A program made the translations under genes and the position numbers. A stretch of DNA of 64,000 nucleotides from Glutamicibacter creatinolyticus. Lineage in GTDB: Bacteria; Actinomycetota; Actinomycetes; Actinomycetales; Micrococcaceae. Location of the stretch: the NCBI RefSeq assembly GCF_006094275.1, contig NZ_CP034412.1:2046001-2110000 (forward strand), read 5' to 3'. Below the pieces are notes generated by a model. It was given only the letters and a program-made list of their open reading frames with translations, did no database searches and was not told where the DNA came from. Positions 1 to 8,995 of the stretch are shown here, piece by piece (the stretch's first letter is position 1; the number at the start of each line of letters is the position of its first letter).

Positions 1-684
1 GTCGGTGGGCAGGGCCAGTTTCAGGGCCGCCCCCACAAATTCCAGGGCGGCCACGGCCACCGGTGGGTATTCGGCCTCGGCCAGGTAGTGCGGGGTGTGC
101 AGCGAGTAGCCGACCACGTCGCGCCCGGCCTCGGCCAGGCGGATCTCCAGCAGGTCAGTGAAGGCGGCCGGCAGTTCGGCGGTCGGCGACCAGGTGGAAA
201 TCTGTTCGATCAGGTCCTTGCGGTTGCCGTGGGCGGTCACACCCACCGGACGGGTGTGCGGGACCGGCATCGGCAGCGAACTGGTGGAGACCACCGGGCC
301 GATGTTAAAGGCCTCGATCAGCGCCAGCAGCTGGGAGCTGAGCTCTTCCCATTTCAGGTCCGGCTCAACGCCGGTGAGGAACCAGAAGTCCCGGTCCATG
401 CCATCGGTCATCAGGTACAGCTCGATGACCGGCTCCTGGTAGGCGGCGAAGTGGTCCCCCAGGTAGGTCACTCGGGGCCGCTGGGCGGAGTAGCACACCA
501 GCTGATCGGCGTCGAAACGGGCCACCAGCTCGCCGGCCAGCTGCCCAAACAGCTCGTTGTGCACCTGGACGTGGGCGTTGCCCGCGTCGCTGGCCCCCTT
601 GAGGGAAATGTACATTCCCAGCCCCTGCAGGCAGGGGTCATCGAGGTCTTCGGCCATCATCTTCATCAACGACGAACTGGTCAT
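1..684 (-). CDS. PAC2 (proteasome assembly chaperone-like) family protein, partial
   Basis: The reverse strand is open from 684 to the left edge (228 codons read), so the C-terminus lies outside the window. The translation has the features of actinobacterial PAC2 proteins: an early LGMYISLKGASDAGNAH segment, then YLGDHFAAYQEPVIELYLM and DRDFWFLTGVEPDLKW, and later VGVTAHGNRKDLIEQ and GRDVVGYSLHTPHYL. PAC2 proteins resemble eukaryotic proteasome assembly chaperones; their role in Actinobacteria is not established. The start is uncertain. ATG at 684 directly follows GGTGGA, while an in-frame ATG at 717 adds 11 residues; stop codons lie just upstream of 717. The gene is divergent from pepA. The family call is from motif memory, without a database search. 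Confidence 0.75.
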   Translation of the reverse strand, partial: MTSSSLMKMMAEDLDDPCLQGLGMYISLKGASDAGNAHVQVHNELFGQLAGELVARFDADQLVCYSAQRPRVTYLGDHFAAYQEPVIELYLMTDGMDRDFWFLTGVEPDLKWEELSSQLLALIEAFNIGPVVSTSSLPMPVPHTRPVGVTAHGNRKDLIEQISTWSPTAELPAAFTDLLEIRLAEAGRDVVGYSLHTPHYLAEAEYPPVAVAALEFVGAALKLALPTD

Positions 685-1023
685 TCCACCCCGATCCGAG
701 ATCAGCCGCCGGATCATCCCGGCGGATCACTACTTGTCCTACCCGTTGGGCCAACGGCACCGTCGTGCACGCCATGCACGCCTGCCTGCCACCCAACGAT
801 TCTTAGCAGAACCCGGGCCCCGGGTCATACTCCAACGTCACATTCTATCTCTTCGGGGCAACAGCCACTGTGAACTGGGGCACGCGCGGGGTGTACCTCG
901 GCTAACATCTACTAGTGGGACACGGTGCAGATGCCGCATGCCGCCACCCGCGGCGCCCGCTCCGCCCGGTCCCCTACCCTTACAGATCCTCAAACCCTAC
1001 AAAGGCTTAGAAGGAATGATTTC
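685..1023. other. Divergent intergenic region between the PAC2 gene and pepA
   Basis: These 339 bases hold no convincing gene. They must carry the promoters for the divergent PAC2 and pepA genes, but no clear -35/-10 pair was found. A GC-rich inverted repeat, ACCCGGG-C-CCCGGGT, lies at 811-825. The only clear signal is the pepA Shine-Dalgarno AAGGA at 1011-1015. Short open frames here have no ribosome site and look random. Confidence 0.5.
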
Positions 1024-2535
1024 GTGATCAACTCCAGCGATCTCAAGCTGACCGCAATCGGAACCGACATCAAGCGCAAGAACGCCGACGCACTGGTGCT
1101 AGGCATCTACAAGAGCGATGAGAAGGTTCACATCGCCGAATCGGTGCTTGACCCCCAGACCACCGCAGAACTGGAAAAGTCCCTGGCCGACATGGGCGTC
1201 GCCGCCAAGGCCGATGAGCTGACCCGGCTGCCGGCGGTGGAGGCCTCCAAGGCCAAGTATGTGGCCTTCATTGGCCTGGGAGTTGATTCGCTGCAGGAGC
1301 TGACCGACGAGAAGCTGCGCCGCGCCGCCGGTTCGGCCGCCCGCCAGCTGGGCAGCGTGAAGAGCGCCCTGTTCGCACTGCCCGCCGCCACCGTGGCGCG
1401 CGCCGCCGCAGTGGCCGAGGGCATCGCCCTGGGCAGCTACCGCTTCGAGAACTTCCGCTCGGAAAAGAACGAGAAGCCGGTGCTCAGCGACGCGATCGTG
1501 GTCACCGCCGCCTCCGCGGACAAGCAGCTGCCGGCGGCGCTGAAGCGCGCAGCGGTGCTGGGCCGCGCCGTGCGCGCCACCCGCGACCTGATCAACACCC
1601 CGGCCAACGCGCTGTACCCCGAATCCTTCGCCAACGCGGTCAAGGACTACGCCAAGTCGCTGCCGCTGAAGGTCACCGTGTACGACGAGAAGCGCCTGGC
1701 CAAGGACGGCTTCGGCGGGCTGATGGGCGTCGGCGGCGGCTCCGAGCGGGCCCCGCGCCTGGTCAAGGTCGAATACTCCCCAGCCAAGGCGAGCAAGCAC
1801 CTGGCCCTGGTGGGCAAGGGCATCACCTTTGACACCGGCGGCATCTCGCTGAAGCCGGCCGCTGGCATGCACGCCATGAAGTCGGACATGTCCGGCGCGG
1901 CGGCCATGTTCCAGACCGTGGCCGGTGTGGCCGAGCTCGGCCTGGACCTGAAGGTCACCGCCTGGCTCTGCCTGGCCGAGAACATGCCCGGCGGGCGTTC
2001 GACCCGCCCGGGTGATGTCATCACCATCTACGGCGGCAAGACCGTGGAGGTGCTGAACACCGACGCCGAGGGCCGCCTGGTGCTGGCCGACGGGCTGGTC
2101 GCCGCCAGCGAGGAGAAGCCGGACGCGATCATTGACATCGCCACGCTCACCGGCGCCCAGATGCTCGCCCTGGGCCTGCGCACCGCGGGGGTCATGGGCG
2201 ATGAGGCGCTGCGCGACGAGCTGGTGTCCGCCTCCGATGAGGTCGGTGAGCTGGCCTGGCCGATGCCGCTGCCCGAGGATCTGCGCGCCTCAATCGATTC
2301 GCAGGTCGCCGACCTGGCCAACATTGGTGAACGCATGGGCGGGATGATGACCGCGGCCGTGTTCCTGCGCGAGTTCGTGGGCAAGGTCGATGAGACCCCG
2401 ATCCCCTGGGCCCACATCGACTTCGCCGGCCCGGCCTTCAACGAGGCCAGCGCCTGGGGCTACACCCCGAAGAACGGCACCGGTTCACAGGTGCGCACGC
2501 TCATCGGATTCGCGGAGCGCTTCGCCACCCGTTAA
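1024..2535 (+). CDS. pepA: Leucyl aminopeptidase, M17 family
   Basis: Cytosolic di-metal aminopeptidase that removes N-terminal residues such as leucine from peptides; 503 aa, normal for the family. The C-terminal catalytic domain holds GKGITFDTGG (K265 and D270, metal and catalytic ligands) and the M17 signature NTDAEGRL at residues 345-352. The N-terminal 170 residues form the variable domain. The start is GTG at 1024, eight bases after AAGGA at 1011-1015. The ATG at 1017 stops after three codons, and the longer frame upstream has no ribosome site. The gene is monocistronic: a hairpin follows the stop and lpdA has its own ribosome site. It is divergent from the PAC2 gene. Confidence 0.95.
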   Translation: MINSSDLKLTAIGTDIKRKNADALVLGIYKSDEKVHIAESVLDPQTTAELEKSLADMGVAAKADELTRLPAVEASKAKYVAFIGLGVDSLQELTDEKLRRAAGSAARQLGSVKSALFALPAATVARAAAVAEGIALGSYRFENFRSEKNEKPVLSDAIVVTAASADKQLPAALKRAAVLGRAVRATRDLINTPANALYPESFANAVKDYAKSLPLKVTVYDEKRLAKDGFGGLMGVGGGSERAPRLVKVEYSPAKASKHLALVGKGITFDTGGISLKPAAGMHAMKSDMSGAAAMFQTVAGVAELGLDLKVTAWLCLAENMPGGRSTRPGDVITIYGGKTVEVLNTDAEGRLVLADGLVAASEEKPDAIIDIATLTGAQMLALGLRTAGVMGDEALRDELVSASDEVGELAWPMPLPEDLRASIDSQVADLANIGERMGGMMTAAVFLREFVGKVDETPIPWAHIDFAGPAFNEASAWGYTPKNGTGSQVRTLIGFAERFATR

Positions 2536-2550
2536 ACGGGATTGATGAGT

Positions 2551-2605
2551 CACGAAATACACCCCGGTGCGGGAGGCGTCACAGCTTCCCACACCGGGTT
2601 TCGTG
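2551..2605 (+). terminator. Hairpin after pepA
   Basis: Nested inverted repeat: CACGAAA (2551-2557) pairs with TTTCGTG (2599-2605), CCCGGTG (2563-2569) with CACCGGG (2592-2598), and GGGA with TCCC inside. No U tract follows, so it may work with Rho or as an intrinsic terminator without a U tract. Confidence 0.6.
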
Positions 2606-2799
2606 CAAAAATATAGGGGAAACTGACTTTTCGCTGTCACGAGGTGACTGATGGCGGTTCACCGGACTAAGGTAAGTTTTGAAACATCACGGCACGCCGC
2701 CCTCCACCCTCCACCGGGAGGTGTTGTGCGCAGCGTGTCCCACCCGATCCCCGGTCGGCCAGAAGTCGACCAGATTAGCTATTACGAGGGAGCGTTCAC

Positions 2800-4179
2800 G
2801 TGGCCGAATCGGCAGCAACGCAAGAATTCGATGTCCTCATCCTCGGTGGCGGTTCCGCTGGATACTCGGTCGCCCTGCGCGCCGTCCAGCTGGGCCTCAC
2901 CGTTGGCCTGATCGAGAAGGGAAAGCTCGGCGGCACCTGCCTGCACACCGGCTGCATCCCGACCAAGGCCTACCTGCACTCGGCGGAGCTGGCCGACAAC
3001 GCACGCGAAAGCGCCAAGTACGGCATCAACACCACCCTTGACTCCATTGACCTGGGTGCGGTGCGCAGCTACAAGGACGGCATTGTGGCCGGCAAGTTCA
3101 AGGGCCTGAGCGGTCTGCTGAAGATGAAGAAGATCAACGTCATCGAAGGCGAAGGCCGCCTGGTCTCCCAGGACACCATCGAGGTCAACGGCAACCGCTA
3201 CAAGGGCAAGAACATCGTCTTGGCCACCGGTTCGACCTCCAAGACCTTCGGCCTGGAAATCGGCGGACGCGTGCTGACCAGCACCGAGGCGCTGAACATG
3301 GACACCATGCCCAAGAGCGCCATCGTGCTCGGCGGCGGCGTGATCGGCGTCGAGTTCGCCAGCGTGTGGAAGTCCTTCGGCGTGGACGTGACCATCGTGG
3401 AGGGCCTGCCTTCCCTGGTCCCGAACGAGGACCCGGCCATCATCAAGGTGCTGGAGCGCTCCTTCAAAAAGCGCGGCATCAAGTTCAACACCGGCGTCTT
3501 CTTCGAAAAGGTCGAGCAGGACGAGAACGGCGTGAAGGTCTCGCTGGCCGACGGCAAGACCCTGGAAGCCGACATCGTGCTGGTGGCCGTGGGACGCGGC
3601 CCGGTCACCGAGGGCTTCGGCTTCGAGGAACAGGGCATCACCATCGACCGCGGCTTCGTGATCACCGATGAGCGCCTGCACACCGGCGTGGGCAACATCT
3701 ACGCCGTGGGCGACATCGTCCCCGGCCTGCAGCTGGCCCACCGCGGCTACCAGCAGGGCATCTTCGTTGCCGAGGAGATCGGCGGCCTGAAGCCGACCAT
3801 CATCGAAGACATCAACATCCCGAAGGTCACCTACTGCGAGCCGGAAATCGCCTCGGTGGGCTACACCGAGCCGAAGGCCAAGGAGAAGTTCGGCGCCGAT
3901 CAGGTCGAGACCACCGAGTACAACCTGGCCGGCAACGGCAAGTCCTCGATTCTGGGCACCAGCGGCATCATCAAGATGGTGCGCGTGAAGAACGGCCCGA
4001 TCGTGGGCGTGCACGGCGTCGGCAGCCGCATTGGCGAGCAGATCGGCGAGGCTCAGCTGATCGTGAACTGGGAAGCCTACCCGGAGGATGTGGCCCAGCT
4101 GGTCCACGCCCACCCGACCCAGAACGAGGCCCTGGGCGAGACCGCCATGGCCCTGGCCGGCAAGCCGCTGCACGGCTAG
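2800..4179 (+). CDS. lpdA: Dihydrolipoyl dehydrogenase (E3)
   Basis: FAD enzyme that reoxidises dihydrolipoyl groups with NAD+ for the pyruvate and 2-oxoglutarate dehydrogenase complexes; 459 aa, normal length. Visible features are the N-terminal FAD site ILGGGSAGYS (residues 14-23), the redox disulfide GGTCLHTGCIPTK with C47 and C52, an NAD site LGGGVIGVEF in the middle, and the C-terminal HAHPTQNE (H436/H438 and E443), which forms the catalytic His-Glu pair of the partner subunit. GTG start at 2800, preceded by GAGGGAG at 2786-2792. It lies directly upstream of the E2 gene, with a terminator-like hairpin between them. No E1 gene is in the window. Confidence 0.96.
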   Translation: MAESAATQEFDVLILGGGSAGYSVALRAVQLGLTVGLIEKGKLGGTCLHTGCIPTKAYLHSAELADNARESAKYGINTTLDSIDLGAVRSYKDGIVAGKFKGLSGLLKMKKINVIEGEGRLVSQDTIEVNGNRYKGKNIVLATGSTSKTFGLEIGGRVLTSTEALNMDTMPKSAIVLGGGVIGVEFASVWKSFGVDVTIVEGLPSLVPNEDPAIIKVLERSFKKRGIKFNTGVFFEKVEQDENGVKVSLADGKTLEADIVLVAVGRGPVTEGFGFEEQGITIDRGFVITDERLHTGVGNIYAVGDIVPGLQLAHRGYQQGIFVAEEIGGLKPTIIEDINIPKVTYCEPEIASVGYTEPKAKEKFGADQVETTEYNLAGNGKSSILGTSGIIKMVRVKNGPIVGVHGVGSRIGEQIGEAQLIVNWEAYPEDVAQLVHAHPTQNEALGETAMALAGKPLHG

Positions 4180-4190
4180 TTGCCCGTCAT

Positions 4191-4222
4191 GAAGCAGCGT
4201 GTCCGCAACGGCACGCTGCTTC
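4191..4222 (+). terminator. Hairpin between lpdA and sucB
   Basis: GAAGCAGCGTG (4191-4201) and CACGCTGCTTC (4212-4222) form a perfect 11-bp stem with a 10-nt loop, 12 bases after the lpdA stop. It suggests that lpdA and sucB are at least partly separate transcription units. Confidence 0.65.
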
Positions 4223-4341
4223 GTCCGCTAGGCTCGGAGGCAACGCCTCCATCAACCACGTGGGCTCGCGGGCCGCTTGAGGCAAGCCGGCACCGCGGAC
4301 CAACCTAATAGCTTTTAAATTTTCAGAGGAGATACGGGAAG

Positions 4342-6120
4342 ATGTCTGAAACCGTAAACCTGCCCGCATTGGGTGAGAGCGTTACCGAAGGCACGGTGAC
4401 CCGTTGGCTCAAGCAGGTCGGCGATCGTGTCGAGGTCGACGAGCCATTGGTGGAAGTTTCCACCGACAAGGTCGACACCGAGGTGCCCTCCCCGGTTGCC
4501 GGCGTGATCGAGGAAATCCTGGTGGCCGAGGACGAGGAAGCCGAAGTCGGCGCGCCGCTGGTGCGCATTGGCGACGGCTCGGGCGCAGGCTCGGATTCCG
4601 GTTCCGATCAGCAGCAGGCCGAGGAACCGGCCGCTGAGGAGCCGGCGCAGGAAGAGTCCGCACCGCAGCAGGAATCGGCCCCGGCCGCCGAGCAGTCCAC
4701 CGAGTCGGCTCCGGCCGCTTCGGGTGACGCCTCGGGCACCGAGGTCACCCTGCCGGCCCTGGGCGAATCGGTCACCGAAGGCACCGTCACCCGCTGGCTG
4801 AAGCAGGTCGGCGACGACGTGGAGGTTGACGAGCCGCTGCTGGAGGTCTCCACCGACAAGGTCGACACCGAGGTCCCCTCCCCCGTGGCCGGCAAGCTGC
4901 TGGAAATCCGCGTGAACGAGGACGAGGAAGCCGAAGTGGGCGCCGTACTGGCCGTCATCGGCTCCGGCTCGGCCGCACCGGCCGCCAAGGAAGAGGCTCC
5001 GGCCCCGGCCCCGGCGGAGAAGAAGGAAGAAGCCCCGGCCCCGGCCGAGAAGAAGCAGGAAGAGGCTCCGGCCGCTCCGGCTGCTCCGAAGCAGGAAGAG
5101 GCTCCCGCAGCTCCGGCCCCGGCCGAGAAGAAGCAGGAAGCTCCCGCTGCCGCCCCGGCTCCGGCCGCCGGCGGTTCCGAGGGCGCCGGCTACGTCACCC
5201 CGCTGGTGCGTCGCCTGGCCAACCAGAACGACATTGACCTGAGCACCGTGACCGGTACCGGTGTCGGTGGCCGCATCCGCAAGCAGGATGTGCTGGACGC
5301 GGTGGAGGCCAAGAAGGCCGCCGCCCAGTCCGCTCCGGCCGCTGCCGCGCCGTCGGCTCCGGCGGCCAAGGCCGCTCCGGCCGTCGAGGCCTCCTCGCTG
5401 CGTGGCACCACCGTCAAGGCTCCGCGCATCCGCCAGGTCATTGCCCGCCGCATGCGCGAGTCGCTGGATGTCTCCACCCAGCTGACCCAGGTCCACGAGA
5501 TCGACATGACCCGCGTGGTCAACCTGCGGGCCAAGGCCAAGGCCGGGTTCAAGGCCACCAACGGCGTGAACCTGACCTACCTGCCGTTCATCGCCAAGGC
5601 CGTCGCCGAGGGCCTGAAGCAGCACCCGACGCTGAACGCCGAGTACGACGAGCAGAGCCAGCAGATCACCTACCACAATGCCGAGCACCTGGCATTCGCG
5701 GTGGACACCGATCGCGGCCTGCTGGTTCCGGTCGTGGCCAACGCCGGTGACCTGAACCTGGCCGGCCTGGCCTCGAAGATCGCCGATGTCGCCGAGCGCA
5801 CCCGCAGCAACAAGATCGGTCCCGATGAGCTGGCCGGTGGAACCTTCTCCATCACCAACATCGGTTCGGTCGGCGCGCTGTTCGACACCCCGATCATCAA
5901 CCAGCCGCAGGTTGCCATCCTGGGCACCGGCGCGATCGTCAAGCGCCCGATGGTCATCACCGACGCCGAGGGCAACGACTCGATTGCCGTGCGCCACATG
6001 ATGTACCTGTGCCTGACCTACGATCACCGCCTGGTGGACGGCGCCGACGCCGGTCGCTTCCTGCAGACCGTCAAGGCCCGCCTGGAGGGTGGCGCATTCG
6101 AAGGTGATCTTGGCCTCTAG
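4342..6120 (+). CDS. sucB: Dihydrolipoamide acyltransferase (E2), two lipoyl domains
   Basis: E2 core of a 2-oxoacid dehydrogenase complex, 592 aa. There are two nearly identical lipoyl domains, residues 3-77 and 133-207; each has [14 protein letters not shown], with lipoyl lysines K43 and K173. They are joined by acidic and Pro/Ala/Glu-Lys-rich linkers. A peripheral subunit-binding domain follows ([18 protein letters not shown], about 284-325), then the catalytic domain ending in [15 protein letters not shown] with catalytic H562 and D566. ATG start at 4342 after AGAGGAG (4325-4331). In Actinobacteria this E2, called SucB or DlaT, serves the pyruvate complex, while the 2-oxoglutarate complex uses the Kgd fusion. 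Which substrate applies here cannot be read from the sequence. lipB and lipA, needed to lipoylate it, lie close by. Confidence 0.92.
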   Translation: MSETVNLPALGESVTEGTVTRWLKQVGDRVEVDEPLVEVSTDKVDTEVPSPVAGVIEEILVAEDEEAEVGAPLVRIGDGSGAGSDSGSDQQQAEEPAAEEPAQEESAPQQESAPAAEQSTESAPAASGDASGTEVTLPALGESVTEGTVTRWLKQVGDDVEVDEPLLEVSTDKVDTEVPSPVAGKLLEIRVNEDEEAEVGAVLAVIGSGSAAPAAKEEAPAPAPAEKKEEAPAPAEKKQEEAPAAPAAPKQEEAPAAPAPAEKKQEAPAAAPAPAAGGSEGAGYVTPLVRRLANQNDIDLSTVTGTGVGGRIRKQDVLDAVEAKKAAAQSAPAAAAPSAPAAKAAPAVEASSLRGTTVKAPRIRQVIARRMRESLDVSTQLTQVHEIDMTRVVNLRAKAKAGFKATNGVNLTYLPFIAKAVAEGLKQHPTLNAEYDEQSQQITYHNAEHLAFAVDTDRGLLVPVVANAGDLNLAGLASKIADVAERTRSNKIGPDELAGGTFSITNIGSVGALFDTPIINQPQVAILGTGAIVKRPMVITDAEGNDSIAVRHMMYLCLTYDHRLVDGADAGRFLQTVKARLEGGAFEGDLGL

Positions 6121-6138
6121 GCCCTGATCAGCCCGGCT

Positions 6139-6194
6139 TGCCGAAGGCCCGCTGACACGCGGCACCGCGTGTTCCAGCGGGCCTTCGGCATTTC
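6139..6194 (+). terminator. Strong terminator after sucB
   Basis: GCCGAAGGCCCGCTG (6140-6154) and CAGCGGGCCTTCGGC (6175-6189) form a perfect 15-bp stem; the loop contains a second ACGCG/CGCGT hairpin. ATTTCTA follows. Confidence 0.9.
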
Positions 6195-6214
6195 TACAAT
6201 TTGTCGAAGCAGAC

Positions 6215-6220
6215 TATTCT
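6215..6220 (+). promoter_or_regulatory. Putative -10 of a leaderless transcript (6227 gene)
   Basis: TATTCT ends six bases before the ATG at 6227. No Shine-Dalgarno lies between, so transcription should start at or next to the start codon. No good -35 is visible. Confidence 0.55.
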
Positions 6221-6226
6221 TGAAGC

Positions 6227-6577
6227 ATGACTTTCCTGTTTAACGTTCTGGTAATGCTCCATATCCTGGGTGCTGCGGCCATCTTCGGCGGCTGGCTGGC
6301 CAACTTCAAGACCCCTACCGTCAACCTGTGGCAGTGGATCGGCGCACTGACCCAGTTGATCACCGGCCTGGCCCTGGTCGGCGTCATTGAAATGCAAGAC
6401 GGCACCGTCAACCACATGAAGATCGGCATCAAGCTGGTCATCTCCATCGCCATCGTGGTGACCGCGTTCCTGGGCCGCAAGAAGGTCAAGGCCGGCGAGG
6501 AGGTTTCCACCGGCATCGCGCATGCCACCGGCGGCCTGGCCCTGGTGAACATCCTGATCGCCACCCTCTGGAACTAG
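6227..6577 (+). CDS. Small integral membrane protein, function unknown
   Basis: 116 aa with about four hydrophobic segments: roughly 3-22 (NVLVMLHILGAAAIFGGWLA), 34-54, 66-82 and 97-114. The loops are short and the last one is basic (GRKKVK). It resembles conserved hypothetical membrane proteins of Arthrobacter-type genomes; no enzymatic motif is visible. ATG start at 6227 with a -10-like TATTCT six bases upstream and no ribosome site, so probably leaderless. Its stop overlaps the stop of the convergent kinase gene by 4 nt (CTAG at 6574-6577), so the two transcripts must overlap at their 3' ends. Function cannot be assigned. Confidence 0.8.
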   Translation: MTFLFNVLVMLHILGAAAIFGGWLANFKTPTVNLWQWIGALTQLITGLALVGVIEMQDGTVNHMKIGIKLVISIAIVVTAFLGRKKVKAGEEVSTGIAHATGGLALVNILIATLWN

Positions 6578-8193
6578 TCCTCGACAGGTCCGGTTTCATA
6601 CCCGCTCATGGGATCGCCGTTCGCGGCGGTCCCATTTGTCGTCTCCCGGGCAAGAATCCGCGAGATGAGCCACTGCCCGGTATGCTGGCGCAGTTCGAAG
6701 CGGACTCGCTCGGCCCGGGCCTGCTGGGCACGGTGAACATCTTCTTCGCTCGACAGGCTTCGATAGGCGTACGGGTCAAGCACACTATGCGCCTCCAGGA
6801 CTACGGTGTCCGGGAAGCTTCGCGCCACGACTTCGATCCCGCTCAGTCGGGTTCGTATCCCGGTGACCCCCAGGTCCATATCCTTCAATTCCTGCAGGAC
6901 CCGGGCATCTTCACCCAGTTGTTTAGCTTCCGGCACATAGAGCTTGGAGAGCGCCTGATAGTCGCCCGAGTTGAATGCCCGGTCCCGCGCGTGGGTCAGT
7001 TTCAATAAGGCTGCCCCGACGGCGTCCGGTGACTGAGCGCAGGGCGGCAACTGGGCATCGGACTGAATGGAGCAGGTTCGGGAAGCATCCACTGGTGCCT
7101 GCTCGCCGTTGGCGGCGGTGGCATCGGTTTGCGTCTGCCAGTGATTCACCCCCAGCCCGGCAATGACGACCATGAACAAACCGAGCAATGCCGCGGCGAT
7201 CAGCCGTCGACCACCGGGCGTGGGTTTCAGGGCGTGCCGGTCCTCGAAGCGTCGGGCTTGTTCCTGGGTGACTTCGGGCCGTTCCGGAACCAATCGTTGC
7301 CGACGCTCCGGCCGGGAACGCATGGCCCGGCGTCGGCCGCGGGGTGCTGGCGGATGAATGGTCGCCATCAGGTGTGATGCCTGGGCGGGAACCGATTCAG
7401 TCCAGTTCAGTGGTTCGGCCTGCCCGCTGGCGTACAGGCTGCGGGCGAATTGGTCGGCACTGGGACGCGCGGTCGGTTCCGGGTGCAGCGCATCCAGCAG
7501 CAGGTCCAGCACGGTTTCCGGCAGATCCTCAAACACCAGCGTCACCGGCGCACGCAGCGCCGGAGGGTCGGGGACCTTGGCGCTGAGCAGGTACCACAGG
7601 CAGGCCCCGAGCGCGTAGACATCCCGCGCCTCGCCGTTAGCTACCGCATCGGGCGCTGTTGCCGGTGAGTCCCCTGCTTCCGGCGCGATGAACCCTGGGG
7701 TGCCAGCCCTGTGATTATTTTCGCCCAGCAGGTTCACTTCTTGGAAGTCACAAAGCTTGGGCATCCCCTCGGCGGAGAGCAGGATGTTGTTCGGGGACAC
7801 GTCCCCGTGCGCCAGCCCCTGGGAGTGCAGGCGCGCCACCGACTGGGCGACCGGAGCCAATGCGGTAATCACCTCCCCCAGCGGCAGTGGGCCGCGGGCA
7901 GCGACCATTTGGCCCAAGCTGCCCCCGGGACAGTATTCCACCAGCAGCGCCGGCCCCCGGTTGGTCATCACCGTGTCATGAACCTTGATGGTGTGCTGAT
8001 CGTTGGGCCCGTCGGTCCACTGCCGGATCGTGGCCAGCGTTTCAGTCTGACAGGCCAACTTCATGACCAGGAAGCACTGGTCGGCTTCGCGCTGGACGAG
8101 CCACACCCGCGAATCTTGGGCATCGTCCAACGACCTGAGGGTCAGGTAGCCTTCACATTCGGGCCACGCGAACGGGCTGAGTTCATATTCCAT
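6574..8193 (-). CDS. Transmembrane Ser/Thr protein kinase-like protein, degenerate motifs
   Basis: 539 aa. An intracellular kinase-like domain (about 1-255) is followed by a basic Arg/Pro-rich linker, one transmembrane helix (about 331-349) and an extracellular domain (350-539) with CSIQSDAQLPPC (two cysteines). Retained kinase features: K45 in LVMKLA, catalytic loop HGDVSPNN (D131, N136), metal-binding D149, APE at 170-172, the subdomain IX D191 and R243. Lost or changed: no GxGxxG loop in the first strand, HRD is HGD, and DFG is DFQ (149-151). It may be weakly active or a pseudokinase. No ribosome site precedes the ATG at 8193. The gene sits between sucB and lipB on the opposite strand, so a link to the lipoate enzymes is only suggested by position. 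Confidence 0.85.
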   Translation of the reverse strand: MEYELSPFAWPECEGYLTLRSLDDAQDSRVWLVQREADQCFLVMKLACQTETLATIRQWTDGPNDQHTIKVHDTVMTNRGPALLVEYCPGGSLGQMVAARGPLPLGEVITALAPVAQSVARLHSQGLAHGDVSPNNILLSAEGMPKLCDFQEVNLLGENNHRAGTPGFIAPEAGDSPATAPDAVANGEARDVYALGACLWYLLSAKVPDPPALRAPVTLVFEDLPETVLDLLLDALHPEPTARPSADQFARSLYASGQAEPLNWTESVPAQASHLMATIHPPAPRGRRRAMRSRPERRQRLVPERPEVTQEQARRFEDRHALKPTPGGRRLIAAALLGLFMVVIAGLGVNHWQTQTDATAANGEQAPVDASRTCSIQSDAQLPPCAQSPDAVGAALLKLTHARDRAFNSGDYQALSKLYVPEAKQLGEDARVLQELKDMDLGVTGIRTRLSGIEVVARSFPDTVVLEAHSVLDPYAYRSLSSEEDVHRAQQARAERVRFELRQHTGQWLISRILARETTNGTAANGDPMSGYETGPVED

Positions 8194-8283
8194 GACTCAG
8201 TTGTAAAGCAAACTTGTATTACGCGTTTAAGTTATCCACATTCGTTGTTTCGTTACCAACTCGAGCCCTTTACGCATTAGGCG

Positions 8284-8289
8284 TAGGCT
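8284..8289 (+). promoter_or_regulatory. Putative -10 of leaderless lipB
   Basis: TAGGCT ends seven bases before the lipB ATG at 8297; no Shine-Dalgarno fits between them. Confidence 0.5.
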
Positions 8290-8296
8290 GAAGCTC

Positions 8297-8962
8297 ATGA
8301 CGATCGAATTCGAACGACTCGGTCTAGGCGAATCGCTGGTTCCCTACAGGGAAGCCTGGGACTACCAAATACGTCTCCACGACGCCGTGGCTGCCGACGA
8401 AGAAACCCCCAGAATCCTTCTGCTGGAACACGAGGCGGTCTACACCGCTGGACGCCGTACCGAAGATGAGCAGTTGCCGCAGGACGGCACCCCCGTGGTT
8501 GAGGTTGACCGCGGTGGACAGCTGACATGGCATGGACCGGGGCAGCTGATCGGGTATCCGATCGTCAAGCTCAAGAAGATCAACGCCATCCGCCTGTATG
8601 TTGAAACCCTTGAAGAAGCCTTGATGAACGTACTGGCCGAACTGGGCATCCGAACCGTCCAGATCAAGGGACGCTCCGGAGTCTGGGTTCCGGGTGACGG
8701 CGTGCAGCAGGACCGCAAGATTGCCGCCATCGGCATTCGCATCAACCATGGGGTGACCATGCACGGTTTCGCCCTGAACTGCTCCAACTCCCTGGAACCC
8801 TACGAGCAGATCATTGCCTGCGGCATTACCGATGCCGGGGTCACCTCGATCTCCCAGGAGCTGGGACGCACCGTGAACCCCGTAGATGTCGCCGACCGGG
8901 TGCAAGAAGAGCTGGATCGCCTGCTCACGCCCCAGGTTGTCACTTCCCTTCCCGTCGCTTAA
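8297..8962 (+). CDS. lipB: Octanoyltransferase LipB
   Basis: Transfers octanoate from acyl carrier protein to lipoyl domains, the first step of lipoate synthesis. 221 aa, normal length. Shows the family signature RGGQLTWHGPGQ (72-83), catalytic K141 in RKIAAIGIR and catalytic C175 in IIACGITDAGVTS. The first codons are MTIEFERLG. ATG at 8297 is chosen because it begins the conserved N-terminus and a -10-like TAGGCT lies seven bases upstream. lipA follows 33 bases downstream on the same strand, so the two are very probably one operon supplying lipoate to the E2 encoded upstream. Confidence 0.96.
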   Translation: MTIEFERLGLGESLVPYREAWDYQIRLHDAVAADEETPRILLLEHEAVYTAGRRTEDEQLPQDGTPVVEVDRGGQLTWHGPGQLIGYPIVKLKKINAIRLYVETLEEALMNVLAELGIRTVQIKGRSGVWVPGDGVQQDRKIAAIGIRINHGVTMHGFALNCSNSLEPYEQIIACGITDAGVTSISQELGRTVNPVDVADRVQEELDRLLTPQVVTSLPVA

Positions 8963-8995
8963 GACCTTCCTACTTCCTCAGAAAGAGCAATACAC

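Noticed and set aside
2782-6165. Two long minus-strand open frames opposite lpdA and sucB (463 and 616 codons)
   Set aside because: Repetitive Gly/Leu/Arg/His composition and no motifs; the plus strand genes are certain.
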